Source: Scleromitrula shiraiana (lineage: Eukaryota > Ascomycota > Leotiomycetes > Helotiales > Sclerotiniaceae). Taken from it: a stretch of DNA of 64,000 nucleotides. Where the stretch lies: assembly GCA_028455995.1 (NCBI GenBank), contig JABELC010000001.1, positions 4,018,501 to 4,082,500 on the forward strand, in the 5' to 3' direction. The notes under the pieces were generated by a model. It was given only the letters and a program-made list of their open reading frames with translations. It was not told the origin of the DNA and made no database searches. The stretch's first letter is position 1. Each line of letters opens with the position of its first letter. The position numbers and the translations under genes were made by a program. Below are positions 34,981-47,737 of this stretch, one piece after another.

Positions 34981-36898
34981 ATGGGAATTCCTCATTTAAT
35001 AACATTTCTGCGTCCTTTCGCGACGCAAGAATCATTAGAGAACAAAGACATCGTGATTGATGGTCCTGGGTTGGCATACCATATTCACCATGTATGTTTG
35101 GGCAGTAAGAAATCAGCCGGTAATTATTTTGAAGCTGCTCCTTCATACGATCATCTTAAAAAATCAGTCATAGCATGGCTGGATGGATTAGAAAAGGGTG
35201 GAGCTGTTGTGTGAGTTGGTTCTAAGGAATTGGGCACAATTCAATATATTCGTGCTGATTGTAACCAGAAAACAAATATATTTTGATGGATACCTACCTT
35301 CAACCAAATTCGATGTTCGTTTGGAAAGGCTCGGTAGGAATACAACGCAATTACATGATTACTATCACCAGTACCCAGATGGTCTGAGGTATGCACCTTC
35401 ATCTACGAGCTGCCACGACCCTCCTGGATTTCCCTTTGCATTTACTTCTCCACGGCCAAACACTACCAAGCTTCCCGCTGTTTCTTTTCTAGTTCCTGCC
35501 ATCATAGAAGCGTTGAGAGAATCGAATAGGTATAAGGATATTGTCACGATTGTGCCGGGAGAAGCAGATACATATTGTGCAAGCTACCTCAGTCGGCATG
35601 GAGGCATTGTCCTGACCGGTGATTCTGACCTCCTTATTTATGAGTTAGGTACCAATGGATCAGTCAGCTTCTTCAAAGATATTAATGCCTCGAATGAAAG
35701 TGGTACATTGGTTTTGCAGTCTCAGTTGTACCATGCCGCAACTATAGCCGAGAGATTAGGCTTACCAAAGTCTGAAGGTCTTCGTGCTCTTGCTTTCGAA
35801 ATCACTATGGACCGCCACGGGACCTTTCGTAAGCTACTCATGCAAGCAACTACATCTACTGCAATTGGAAAGCATAAGAAAATGTATGAAGAGTTTCTTA
35901 AGGAATATTTACTAGTGCAAGTTATTGAAACTGGCATTATCTCAAGACAAATTAATACCTGTACTAGTGTCACACAGACTGCCCTACAACATCTTGACAC
36001 CCGAATTTGTGAATATGTCCTTCAATTTCCTCACATTGCAAATCGAATGAGTCAATCGCAAGATACCTCCAGAACTATTCGGGATCAAATCAATGTTTTC
36101 CTCCCATTCCTTATCGACTGTCCAGCACGTACGAATTCTTGGGAAATGTCCACACCCGTGCGTCAACTCGCATACAGTTGCATTAATCTTATTGTCCCAA
36201 TCGAGGACCAGCAATGTTCAGTATTTGAGCATCGTAGACAACCCAAAACATCCAAAGGCAGAGAATGGCAGATAGTATCGCCCTCGAATATTCCAGACGC
36301 ATGCAAAATTGTTCTTGCTCTCTTCGACCGAATCAAAGACAAGGTCAATGAGCAATCATTCAAACATCTATGGATGTATGCAGCTTTTTTTCAGGATGCT
36401 GAGTGGTCAGCGTCGTTAGGAAAGATTGGCATAGGTCAGAAAATCCTTTCGGGGGGGTATGCGTCTGAAGACCACATTATGACTTGGGACGAAATACATC
36501 TCATCGCCCAAATACAAGGTTCATATTATTCGTTCAGGATTTTGAAGCAAATTATTACCTTTACAATCGCCGTTGGTGGTATTGAAATACTCCCTGAACT
36601 ACTTTTACAACTTTACAACCAAATCCGAGATCTCCCTGGCTTTGATTGTCTCGATAGTCCTGATTGTTTCAGTGGTTTTGGTGTCCTGAGTGGTATGATT
36701 AAGAAGTTACAATCAAAGGATATACACACCCTTTACGAGGATGCGAAGCAGGCTGAACATTCCCATACGACACCTTCGGTACCCAAACGATCGAAGAAGA
36801 AAAGGAAAAGAGAGCGAGGGAGTCAGCCTTTGGAGAGAGAGATAAAATCGAGAAATCCATTTGATGTACTGCAGGAAACATCTGACAACTCTGGTTGA
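34981..36898 (+). CDS. Asteroid-like protein with XPG N-terminal domain
   Basis: Two exons (34981-35210, 35269-36898) give about 619 residues. The start MGIPHLITFLRPF, followed by IVIDGPGLAYHIHH, is the XPG/FEN1-type N-terminal fold. The internal segment VPGEADTYCASYLSRHGG...GDSDLLIYELG (residues ~172-200) keeps acidic residues placed like the nuclease metal site. The remainder is a long helical region without known motifs and a basic end (KRSKKKRKRERG) that may be a nuclear signal. Asteroid proteins are eukaryotic relatives of flap endonucleases; fungal members are poorly characterised. A role in nucleic-acid processing is inferred. Confidence 0.85.
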
Positions 36899-38191
36899 AG
36901 ACTGTTGGATATTACTTTTTTTAGAACGGAGCGGGTTGATTTGTTTCTGATGCCCGTACAAAGTTCAAACGTTCAAACTCATTGAACCTCACACTAAGCT
37001 AAGCTTGTCGAGTTTTTCGCGAGTAGCTCCTTAGAGTATAGGAGATAGATAATGAGTTCAGGCACAACAGAGTCGGCCACTCTCGATATTCACTCCAATA
37101 TTGAATGCTCAGTATTGTAAGATGATTAGTATAAAACTCAGACTTACACTACCTAGGTAACGGCTGGACTTGAGCTTGATATAGAGTAGTGTCGAGATAC
37201 TCCTCTCTCGGATCCGAGGATGCTGAGAAATCAAAGTCGGGATTAGGCCAGCTTTACTCATGTAGTAAGTTATATATTGTCTAGAAACCATCTTCATCTG
37301 GCCGTACCTATTACTTCGGGTATATAGTAGGTAGATGCAGGTGTAGGCGATGTAAAAATAAAGCTCTATGGTTGAGATTGCCGAGGTAGTTCTTTCCACT
37401 TTTAACATTCACTATAAAACTCAACCAACTGAATTTCCGAAATATACTTTCAAACTTGTATCTCGTCTGAAGGGAAGTTCATGATTCTACTACCAAAGTA
37501 TTATGTAATCTTCTTGGCTCTGCAATTTACCTACTATCCATAGGTCCCTCATATTTTGAATCTTCCAGGCAGACAACCTGAGTTCTCGCCATGACAAACA
37601 ACGACAACAACAACAACAACCATCACCACCACCACCACCTTCCTTTCTACCTTCTTCCTTCCATTTTTCTTCTGATTCAGATTTTGATTTAGAACTTTAT
37701 TGATCTCACATCCACTACGTCAAAATATTGATACTGTTCTTTCATCTTCAGGTAGATCCTGGCAATCAAAAAATGACTTATTTTCCTTCAATCCTACAAA
37801 ATACAATCAATCAATACTCTTGATCTCGTTATTCTTTTCTACCTCAGCCTTAAGTTACTATTTAGTTCATCTTTACAGAACGCGATTTGCTATCACATTA
37901 ATAACAAGCAATACAGCCTGTGAGAGGTTCTTGTACTTCAAATTGGAGTTTAATTTCTTAGGGTTTTAAAAACAAGCAGAAGGACGTGTATATTTGAAGG
38001 AGCATTAACAACCGATCAAGTTTAGTATTCTTGTAACAAACGACTTTATTTCTGTTCCTTTGTGTTATATATAGCTAATACTCAACAAATATCAGATGAG
38101 ATACACGCATCTTCTCCCTCTTTTCTGGCACATCCATTGAACGACAGTAGTCAACGCTTAACTTCATTTATAATAGGATACCACAGAAAAT
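36899..38191. other. Intergenic, with CAA/CAC repeats and a small open frame
   Basis: The upstream region of the large R-x4-H gene holds a CAA run (about 37600-37620) followed by a CAC run (37622-37639). A 33-codon frame (37591-37692) with Asn5-His6 and a hydrophobic tail spans both. Nothing else is recognisable. Confidence 0.4.
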
Positions 38192-41100
38192 ATGGATAAG
38201 CCGTGGTTGAGCAATAACGCACAGGATGCCGATCGTATAACCGTCTTTCTGGCATATCACAACTCGATGCTGCAGCTTGATAGTACATCACCTCATCAAC
38301 TTGCACTGCTGGACGCAGTTTGCGCAAGATATGCTCGATTTAGACAATTTACAGGTGCACTGGCTCTTGCTGAAGTCTACACAATAATATGCGATCTCGA
38401 TGAGCAGGGCTGGTTTGGTGTGGAGTCAGGAGCAAGACGTGATCTCGGAGCCGCGAGCCCTCGTGTTCGAAACCCGGAACTTAGTTCGAAGGACGTTTTC
38501 GATCAAGCTAAAATTGCGGGTCAAAACTTACCGCAATGGGAGCGTTGCAATACACATAGAGAGATTGACATCAGGGCTGTCTTCGTAATGTGCAGAAGAT
38601 TCATTACCAGCATGGGTACATCGGTCACCGAAGAAAGAATTATACAATACCTAGACACTAACCCTGGCTGTCTCAAACTTTTGATGATGAATATGAGTCG
38701 TCGAGATGTTAACACTATTTGTATTGAATTATTAAAAGAAGGTTGGTTCGAACCCGCCTCGGAGGCTCAAAAATATATCAATCGTCTTCAATATGAAATG
38801 GTTAAATATAAGTCCAATGAAAAGGAGAAGGAAACCAGCCACGTTGAGCGACGAATTCTACGGAAAGAAGCCTCTCCTTCTTCAAGTGTTTTGCCTGCCA
38901 AAACTTCAGAGGATTCTGGTTATCACAGCAACTTCTTTAGTTTTACCAATAAGGAAGTTATTGAAATCTCCGACGATGATAGTGAGAATGACGATTCCCA
39001 TTCCCGTGTTAATCAGCCTAGATCCAAAGATAAGAATCCGGCAAATAGTACCAGGGTACTAAATAATGCCAAAAATCAAGATACAAATCCGAATTTTAGA
39101 GTTGATCAATCGTCAGGACGTATCCAGAAAACGAAAGTAGAGCCAATCGGAAAACGAACAAGGCCAATGCTCAAGGCTGCAGCAGTAGCTTCGTCAAAGA
39201 CACCGATGCATACCCAAATTGTCGAAGATAGAAACGAAAGATCAGGTAGGGGGGCAATGCCTCGATATGAACCACGCCAAAATGAAAGATACGCAGGCAT
39301 ATCATCAAACCAAAACCTACACATTATAGGTATGTTCAATGCACGCGAAGAGTAACATAAACTAGACTAAAACCTATCCACTACTTAGATCGGAGACCTG
39401 GAGGCAGAACATTATCACAGAGCCTTGGGGGGTATTCCTTAGGATCGAACAGCTTCATGGATAGTCTACCTTCGATGCCCTTCAAGCTTCAACACACATT
39501 CCTTACCTCTGTTCAACGCGCATTGGAAGATATTTGTTTCCATTTTGCAAAGGAATGGCTTCCAGCCTTGTTGATACGAAATAAATGGGATACCCCGGAA
39601 GCAATTGAATTGAGTTTGTGGTGGATTTGCTTGAGAGACTGGCGAGTGCCCGTAGAAGCTGTGAAGTCTACTCAAACAAATCTTCGGGTTTTATTTGACC
39701 GACTAAAGCACGTTAGACATTGTGCTGTCCATCGTGTTCCCAGTATTCCTGTCAAATGCTTGCAGCAAATGGTATCAGATGCTCGGTTACTAGCAGAGTC
39801 GTTGCAGGATAATTCATTCCACTCGACTTTTACAATTTGGGAAAATAATCTCAGGCACTTTCTTAGTTGTATAGACAAAATCAGATGGGGCGATTCAAAC
39901 GCGACTTTGGTTAAAAGTCTCGATTCTATACGTGGTGAAAGGAGAGATCTGTCCCGAAGCCAAGTTGAATTAGAACAAAAGATTCGTAGACATGAAGAGG
40001 ACTTGCGTAACTTACGTCGAGATTTAGAAGTATCAAGAAACAAGGGTAAGATTTTATGCACCCGAGCGGATGAGATCGCGAGCTCCATATCGAGAAAGCA
40101 CCTTGATGTCAAATTGGATGTCGAAACTTCCAAATCTCTGGAAGAAGGCTTTAGTCTCTCTAAATCTATGCATAGGATCCAACAACGAAAGGCTGGCAAA
40201 CAACTCTCAGGATCAATTGTGCCATTATACGCTGTCGGGAATCCATCAATGTTTCGGAATGCTACTTCAGCGCCTTCAATAAATCCTCCTGGTCAAGCTG
40301 CTAGTGCTGCTCAGGTGGAAAAACCAACTCAAACTGGCAATTCTGCAAATCATGTAGCCGCTAACTTACCAGCAGGCAAAAATTGTGTAATCCGCCCAGC
40401 TATTGTGTACGATCTGACAGGATCTGACACCCCTTCACCTCCACCATCTAACGGTCATTTAGATGCAAGATCAAAATTGGCTAAAGTCATCAGCGACATC
40501 AAAACTATTGATAAGCCAAATGATGTTACTCAAAAACGGCTTTTAGAAAATCCGAACAACTCCTCAGGCCCATCTGAGGACCGTCAACGATCAGTGGCCG
40601 CAGAACGATCACCAACGCGTTTGTCAGAAGCCTCAATGAGAGATTTCGTGTCCATTTCTAAGGCAAACAATCTTTCTGCTTTGCCAGAAGAATGCAGTGG
40701 ATTGTCGAAGAGTATTCTCGACCTCGATAATCTCGCAAAGCCCACACAAAAAGAAGATATGACGATAGAAAAACAGGAAACGGTCAATGAGATCCTCACA
40801 GCTGAGCAGGTAATGGGTGCTATCGCCCAACTTCGAATAATTCTGTCTGCTAATTTTAGTCAGCCAGCTCTTACCCCACGTATAGCAGCTGATATCTCGG
40901 TTTCTGTTCCGAAAAATGATGAGTTGACGTCAGATACAAGTCGAGGTTTCCCTACACGACGAGAGGTACCTTCAAGTAGCGCTTGTCAAACTTCATATTC
41001 TGGTCCACGGATATTTCAAACACCAAAGACTGTCACGAATGCCCCACACCCTCCATCAGCTCCAGGCGCATTCGGTAGTCGTAGTGAAGGGAGAATTTTC

Positions 41101-42060
41101 TCCGTTGGTTTATTTCCATCAGGACGAGCCATGTCCGAAAGTCGACCAACTTTTGGGATGCCAACAGCATTGCAAAATGATAACTTATTCGCCAATAGAC
41201 TTTTTTCTGTTCGTCCATTTAGAGATATGGCTCAAGCAAAATCTGGGTTCTCTTCACTCGTTGGAAAGGACTCTACAGAATTATTTAGTCCAGCCAGCAT
41301 GGAACTGATGGATGGAGCTATTGAGGAGCACATCCATACATCTGATATATCCTGTACACCGGTTGTTTCACAAATTGCGCCAGCAAAGTCCAAAGCTGAA
41401 ATTATAGTCAGACGTGATATCACGCTTACAAGTTCAATTGAAGATGGTAAACTTGTCGAGAGCAATATTAACCAAGGGCCGGCTATGATGCCTGATCTCA
41501 CTGTCACAGAAGTGCAACCAGATCTCGGAAACAAATCCACTGGAGATGAGGTAAATGTTTCTTCAACTTCAGATTTAAATAAATTTTTGATTCCAATGGA
41601 AGCTTCTGAAAACTCCGTGGTATCACTACCAGAGCCAGAAGTTGTTGATTGCCCACCAAAAATCCCTACTGGACCTCTATTACGGCCAAACTTAGCTCAC
41701 AATGCGAATGCACCCGTTGAAGTTGTTGACCTCACAGGAGATGACAACGAGGAAGGTGGAAGTGCTGATAGCGAGGCTACAGTAATCAAGTGCATACCTC
41801 AAAAACGTCACAGACAAGCAAGTCCCAGTACAGAATGTTCTGCAACATTATCCTACGTATTCAATATCAAAAAGGAACACGACGACGTTGCGTCGGAAGC
41901 AGAAAATAAATCGGGAGGCAAGGAAGAGATGGCCAAGAAGGGACAAGCTAGAAAGAAGAGAAAGAAGGAAATGAAGGGAATAAAAGTTATTGAGGAAGAG
42001 ATCTTAGGTGGGGGGACTCCTCATGAACTAGGTGATGATGATTTTGTTCCTTTAGCATGA
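38192..42060 (+). CDS. Large multidomain protein with R-x4-H core and SUMO-interaction-like motifs
   Basis: Two exons (38192-39329, 39389-42060; GTATGT donor, CACTACTTAG acceptor) join in frame to give about 1269 residues. I do not recognise a named family. Residues ~10-220 contain two related helical repeats, each ending in a GWF box (CDLDEQGWFG and IELLKEGWFE). Hydrophobic-acidic SUMO-interaction-like motifs occur at ~256 (VIEISDDD), ~718 (IVYDLTGSD) and ~1158 (VVDLTGDD). Residues ~413-520 form the core shared with the genes at 43851 and 47738, including LKHVRHCAVHR with Arg489. A coiled coil follows, then a long disordered region and a basic end (KKGQARKKRKKEMKG). The picture suggests a nuclear scaffold. 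A HEPN-like ribonuclease activity of the core is a hypothesis. Confidence 0.75.
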
Positions 42061-42690
42061 GATTAATCTCATGGAATTACGGGTATACAAAAGCGGAATT
42101 ATGGTTGATGATGTAGCGGATGTTCTTTTCAAAGCAGATGATGTTTTGGATTGTAGTGTTTGTATAGGATGTGTTAGGAATGGGGACATGATGATGGCTG
42201 TGAGTGCAAGGGGACTAATTGATGCTAGCGGGTGCTGCGATACTATACTAAGCTCCTTCTGAGTTGAGTTTCGGCTTATTACTACTTTATTATAATAAAA
42301 GTATTCTTGTTCATATACCTTCTGGCTTCACGATCATTGATTCGAGAGTTCCTACTTTACCCGCACGATGATGAATATGGGCGGATTAGTCAGCATTCTA
42401 CTGTTATGAAATCAATTATCATTGGCCAAACGAACGCTTTGGTTTCCTCATCTCACCTCAAAGTGAATCTAACATCTCTATTTTTGACAAGCAAAAACCA
42501 ATAAAATGTCATGAAAGGTGTTGCGAAACCTTCCGATAATAATTCCACTTCCTAAACCTTCTCTCTTACCCTCCAAAGCTGCCACGCTAATCTTCCTACA
42601 CTGCTATTCATGGTCTAGCCACCGCTTCAACCAAAATCCCCAAACCATAAATCCGTCGCCCATCACATACACAAATCCCCCTCCCTCTAA
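42061..42690. other. Intergenic
   Basis: There are only short frames without support. The last part may be the decayed 5' end of the adjacent thioesterase-like pseudogene. Confidence 0.4.
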
Positions 42691-43342
42691 CATGTAAAAG
42701 TTGTCATTCCAGAAGGTCTTCCTATCATCTGGCCCAACGTAAAAGGTCACACCTGGTACCAAATTGACCAACCTATCCCCGCAGCCGGCGCTCCCGAGGA
42801 TCTCGATACGTTCGGTCAGCATGGCTCGGATTTGAATGATATTGAGGTTTCGCTTGACTACCTTGAAGAAATGATGGATGAGGAGGTGAAGTGTGGGACT
42901 CCTGGGGATAGAATCGTGTTTATGGGTGATAGTCAGGGGGCATCGATTTTGTATCTTTTTCTGCTGACGAGGAGGAGGGCTAAGGATGTGGGGGCTGTGA
43001 TTACGTTGGGGGGGGGGGGGGGGTTCTGGCGGTTTCGTTTGAGGTTGTGGAGGGGTTACGGGAGAGGAATGGGGTGGGTGAAGGGGATGCAGAGGGGGGT
43101 GCAGAGTTGTTTATGTTGTATGGGGGGGGTGATGTGTTTGTTCCGGTTGGGAGGTCGAGGGCGTTGAGCCGTACGTTGGAGGGGTATAAAGGGAGAGGTG
43201 TGCGGTTCAAGACGCTGGTGTAGGGGGTTGTGGGGGGGTTGAGACATAATCTTGAAGCTCCTGTTTGGCCGCATGTGAGGGAGATTTTGGAGAGTGTTGT
43301 GCCGGTAGTTGATAAGTATTCGGAGCCTGGTGCGAAGTTGTG
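42691..43342 (+). pseudogene. Decayed acyl-protein thioesterase / carboxylesterase-like gene
   Basis: From 42691 the plus frame is open and reads like the middle of a fungal alpha/beta hydrolase: VIPEGLPIIWPNVKGHTWY, then DLNDIEVSLDYLEEMMDEE, then the nucleophile elbow FMGDSQGAS. A run of 16 G (43008-43023) breaks the frame. Beyond it another frame resumes with ELFMLYGGGDVFVPVG (acid residue) and GLRHNLEAPVWPHV (His), but a TAG stop near 43219 lies between these. No intact start is visible; a stop codon immediately precedes 42691. All three catalytic elements can thus be seen, but in broken frames. Confidence 0.7.
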
Positions 43343-43850
43343 ATGGTTTTGATGGGTAGGTATGAATGTCAGGTTAGGAGAATTTGTCAGTTTGGATTAA
43401 AGAGCAGGAGTCACTAGTACGGCCTTGGATGATGGAGATGTTACATAATTATCATGTGGTAGGAGAGATGTACAGGTTGAATTCGACGAACATATTGCAG
43501 AAACAGATTTTACGCTACAATGCAAAGTATTGTAGAAGCGATCAAAAGTCGTCTACTTATTCTCTATATGTAGATCTGCACAACAGGCAAATGGTAGCAT
43601 ACTTAACTGAATCACTTGTTACGAACGGCCGATGAACGGCGCATGAGGATTCGTGCATGGGACATTGATAGATTAATAGTAATTTAGTATTAAGAAAACA
43701 ACTAAGTAATGATCGCAACCTTGTTTCAACTCCAATACAGATAAATCTAGCGGATAAATTCCCTAATGAAAGACCGCAAAGTTCCTTAACGCCTCCAAGT
43801 CCAAGAGGTTTGTTAGCATCTACGCAGAAGAAGTTAACGCCCAAATTTCC
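43343..43850. other. Intergenic
   Basis: This lies between the pseudogene and the 3' end of the minus-strand R-x4-H gene. I see nothing beyond short frames. Confidence 0.4.
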
Positions 43851-45150
43851 TTAGCGATGAGAGTCACCATGACTTCTCGTGGGCCTGTATGAGTTTCTTT
43901 TCTCCTTCTTGTTCCGACCGTTACATGCCTTTTTCTTCTTTCCTCCTCTTTCTACTCTCTGATCTTCCTCTTGCTCATCCTCATCAGAGTCAAACTTCCT
44001 TAAATCTGCCTTTATCCTTGCAATTTTGATGTCTGCTTGCCTGATATCCTCCTCCCGATAACGCTTAAGATCTTCGGTGATTCGGAGTGACTTGCGAAGC
44101 TCGTCTCGAGTTGAAGAAATGCTTGTGTTTTCCGCGTGTTCTATCTTTTGATCGAGCATCGAAAATTGGTACCTACAGTTCTCTAGCATTTGCTGGAGAG
44201 AGCCTGCTCGAGTACAATCTCCTAGGATTAACGCGAGCTCCTTAGCATCCTGAAGCATTCTTTCTAGAACAGAATTTGGTATGTTTCTTCTTCGATGAGT
44301 CGCACTGTGTCTAATGTCCGCAGCCTTGTCCAAAAGATAGAAAAAATAGTGGACATGCTCATTAGGATTCAGTCTTAAAGATTCTTTGATACTGATGTTG
44401 TTAAAGAGACCACGTCTGACTATATTCAGTTCACAGTGGACAGGATGCGTCCAACCGTTGTATTCCAAGATCTGAGGGTGATAGTGTGATATCCAATGAA
44501 AACATGCTTCTTCGAGTATGGCTTGCGTATCCACCAAGAGACTATGCTGTAACTGAGGGTGGCAGGATTTTGGGTCCGAGTTATCGGCTAGATGCTGATA
44601 CAGTCCCAGGTCATACTCCTTGATCGAGTCTTGTCTTCTTACTTCGGTGAGCTCAGGCTCTCCGAAAGTGTGTTGAGGTCTACCCGGAGGATACACTACA
44701 CGGTTATTAGAAGCTGCTTAAGTACAATAAATAATCGGAAGCATACCTTCTGGAAGATTGCTAGAATTACTGCGTGTGATATCGGTGCCCTCATCGGTGA
44801 TCCTTGCTTTTACACGTCTCTCGTCCTCGGAGTCTGATTCTATAGAACGCTTATTATTTGGGATGGCTCGAGAGTCTGTCCTGAGATCTTTCTCCTCGGG
44901 GCTTGAATTTTGAGAGTTGTGGGCTTGTTTAGACGAAGAGAGTTAGCTTTAATGGTCTGTCATCAGTACTCTTACTCCCTTTCACCCGCTCACCTGGCAC
45001 CAACTCTTTTTCCTGCTCTCCTTCCACCCATTCTCCCTCCTCAAGGCTCTCTTCGGATCTCGCTTTTAAGTTGCGTTCTATTCCAACATCCATAGCAGAT
45101 CCGTAATTTAACTCGCACGTCGGATACGCTATTACTGGTCGTGTTGACAT
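43851..45150 (-). CDS. R-x4-H core family protein, paralogue 2
   Basis: Three exons on the minus strand (45150-44994, 44923-44747, 44695-43851) give about 392 residues; both junctions are phase 1 and close exactly. The first ~130 residues are acidic and disordered (ESDSEDERRVKAR). The shared core runs from about 44552 to 44230: LQHSLLVDTQAILEEACFHW, then LDKAADIRHSATHRRRNIP, with the motif Arg at residue 240. A predicted coiled coil (SSTRDELRKSLRITEDLKRY) and a Lys-rich tail (GGKKKKACNGRNKKEKR) follow. Function is unknown. It lies between the large paralogue and paralogue 3, divergent from the latter. Confidence 0.7.
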
Positions 45151-47737
45151 ATTGCTGTAAATTTGGAGTACTGAAGGCGCAGATGTACGATGATAAACTT
45201 AAAAATGGAAATAGTTTTACAACATAAAATTACAGGAAAAAGAAAGGGACGAGATTTTTTTATGTGTCATTTTACTAGCGAGTGATTCAATGTCCGAGAA
45301 TTACGGTTGTGTTGGACTACAGGTATGTTCGTCTCATGAATGGCAAGTCTAGGAAGTTAGAGAAGCTATTGAATCTTGCGACCCCCGCTCTCTACTGTAG
45401 AACCTGTGTTAGATGATAATGTTAGACTATGAAAGAACAAATCTTGAAACGTACAGGAGATAGCCATCCCTAGTATCCAGTGAATCTATGTGTTCACACT
45501 TGTGACATTTGAACTTTCTCCAGACACCTCTCAAATGATAGTGTATGAAATACCTTTCTATGGAGGTTTGCAATATATATATATATGAACTATTACCTCA
45601 ACTATCGTTGTAATGACCCAATACGGATCTAGGTGAGCGACACTATTTGCCAGCACTGCATACCTAATGTCCTAGAAATTATCAATCAGCCATGTAATAC
45701 CAATCTGTAATGGAAAGGAATTCGAGCAATCGACGACTAACTTGAGATGAAGAAGAAGAAGTATTAAGTATTCACCTATAGATATCCATATCTTCTGTAC
45801 AGTGATAGATTCTCTTAAATGATCGAAGATTTACAATTACATATCTCTAAAAGCTCTATAGAAATCAGCATGCTAGTGAGTGATTTGTGTGAACCCATGC
45901 CGTGCTCTTTTTGATCTGAAAGTATTTTTCACTGTTCCCTCTCCTGTGTTATATAATTGCAGTTGGTATAATGACCAAATAAGAGGTGTTTCATCTGAGT
46001 ACTTCCATTGTAATATCAAGAACCAAACCGTCTTTTCATATCCATTATATATCGATAATTAGGCTTTTGAAAAGCATTTTTTATGTCACGTAAGTGTGTC
46101 TCATACTGTCTGACGTTGACTAATCCGAAATTCAAATCTTTAGCATCAGTGGAAGGACCAGCATTCCATTTACCCCTCCCAAAAGTAGACGAACAAGAAT
46201 TATATTTTAGCAAGTCCCAATCGCGGTAAATTGATACTAAACTTCTAATCCACCTTAGTTCCTTCTGAACGTATTATATTTCAAAAAATGTCATTACCGA
46301 GAGGGAGTTATGAGAGAAATCCTGGGCAGAGGTCAAGGCCTAGAGTCCGCCTTCTACTTCACGATCATCTCTGCTCCTCAAGGGATGTGGGACGAGAGAA
46401 GGTCATTTTGAATTTTAAAACTCTAGAAATAATATGGATTTGAAGAATTAGAACTATTGACAACCAATACCGTGTAAAGTATAAACCAAAGCATTCTGAC
46501 AGCTTCACAAGCTACAAAGTACAGCTAGATTCGAATGCAGATCCTTCACTCAAGGAAGGTTTGGGTAAGGCCAAAAAGACAAGTCGACCTGAACAGTGAC
46601 TATATATATCTCAATGATATGAGTTACCTTATCATCATCTTCCGCAAAATTTGCAAAGTAGAAGAGGTAGCAGATTGCTTGAAGTAGGATGTCTAAAGTG
46701 AGGGGGTGAACCTCCTTATATATAGCACTGGAAAAGAAAGTCTAGTGCTGCTGTACATTCAACGTAGATGAGCACACGACCTGATCATCATGTGAGGCCT
46801 CATTCTGCACTTTATCGATGTTTGAATCTATCTCATTACTGGAAAAAGCTGCTGACGCTTCGTGAAATCGATCATTTGGTCGCAACGCAAACTCTGAGGA
46901 ATGTTTCTAATTCTCCAAAGATTTTTGGGTCGTTTACGGCAAACTTAGCGTTAGCTTTTGCTTTATAAGAAAATAATCTAACCAAAAGCTTTTGGCATGA
47001 TATGATAATGATATACATTATCATGACTACCCACAGTCTTACTTCTTAAGAAGTTTTCTTACTTGTGATCTTAAGCGATGTATAGACTACCAGGTGGATA
47101 TTATGTAACATTAGTCATGTGTCGGTTTTCAGCACCAGATATGCGCTAATTAATTTCAATCTCTTGACCGAGCAATCTCAATGTGATATTTGTAAGATAC
47201 TATTCGATTGGACATCAAAAAAATTGAAAGTTGGAATTACCGCTTGACTTGGGTTTAAACGATAGGAATATTCAATTATTCAACTTCAAGTCGAATAACA
47301 CAACAGTCTCGTTAGCTAATTGGAAAAAGTGAATAAATTATCACGTCTACTATTGCTATTCATTTTAATAATGTGATAGAAATCCTCAATTAATAAATAT
47401 GCAAACGCCCGGTAAGTTACAGCACTACAGTATGTCAATTACTTAATCTGTAGTTTTAAACTATAGGGAGCCTAAATACGGTAGTATTTCTGTATCTGTT
47501 TCATTTGAGCATAAAGCAAAATCTAAACATATCATCAATCATTACTTTTTCATTTAAAAATCCAGAAAACAGATGATATGAGAACAACTGCTTCGGAATC
47601 TTCAGCACCATAGCGTATAGAAAAGAATATTGAGAAATCTAGCGACAATCATAGGAAGAAAAGGCACGTCAATGTAATCCACGCGCGAAAAGAGTATTGA
47701 CTGATTATTTTGATATAGCAGTTACAATTTGCGATCA
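45151..47737. other. AT-rich spacer between two paralogues
   Basis: This is a 2.6-kb divergent spacer. It contains a (TA)n run near 45570-45585, a 14-base perfect palindrome CCAAAAGCTTTTGG at 46982-46995 and a few short frames (for example 46768-46968). There is no supported gene. The AT richness would fit decayed or mutated repeats, but no repeat copy can be shown from this window alone. Confidence 0.45.

Noticed and set aside
46768..46968. Short frame starting MSTRP, like the start of the gene at 45150
   Set aside because: Similarity stops after five residues and there is no core motif, so it is not evidence of a fourth copy.
46982..46995. Palindrome CCAAAAGCTTTTGG, also nearly present at 15715-15727
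   Set aside because: It is AT-rich and HindIII-centred, and two copies in 64 kb are not convincing without conservation.
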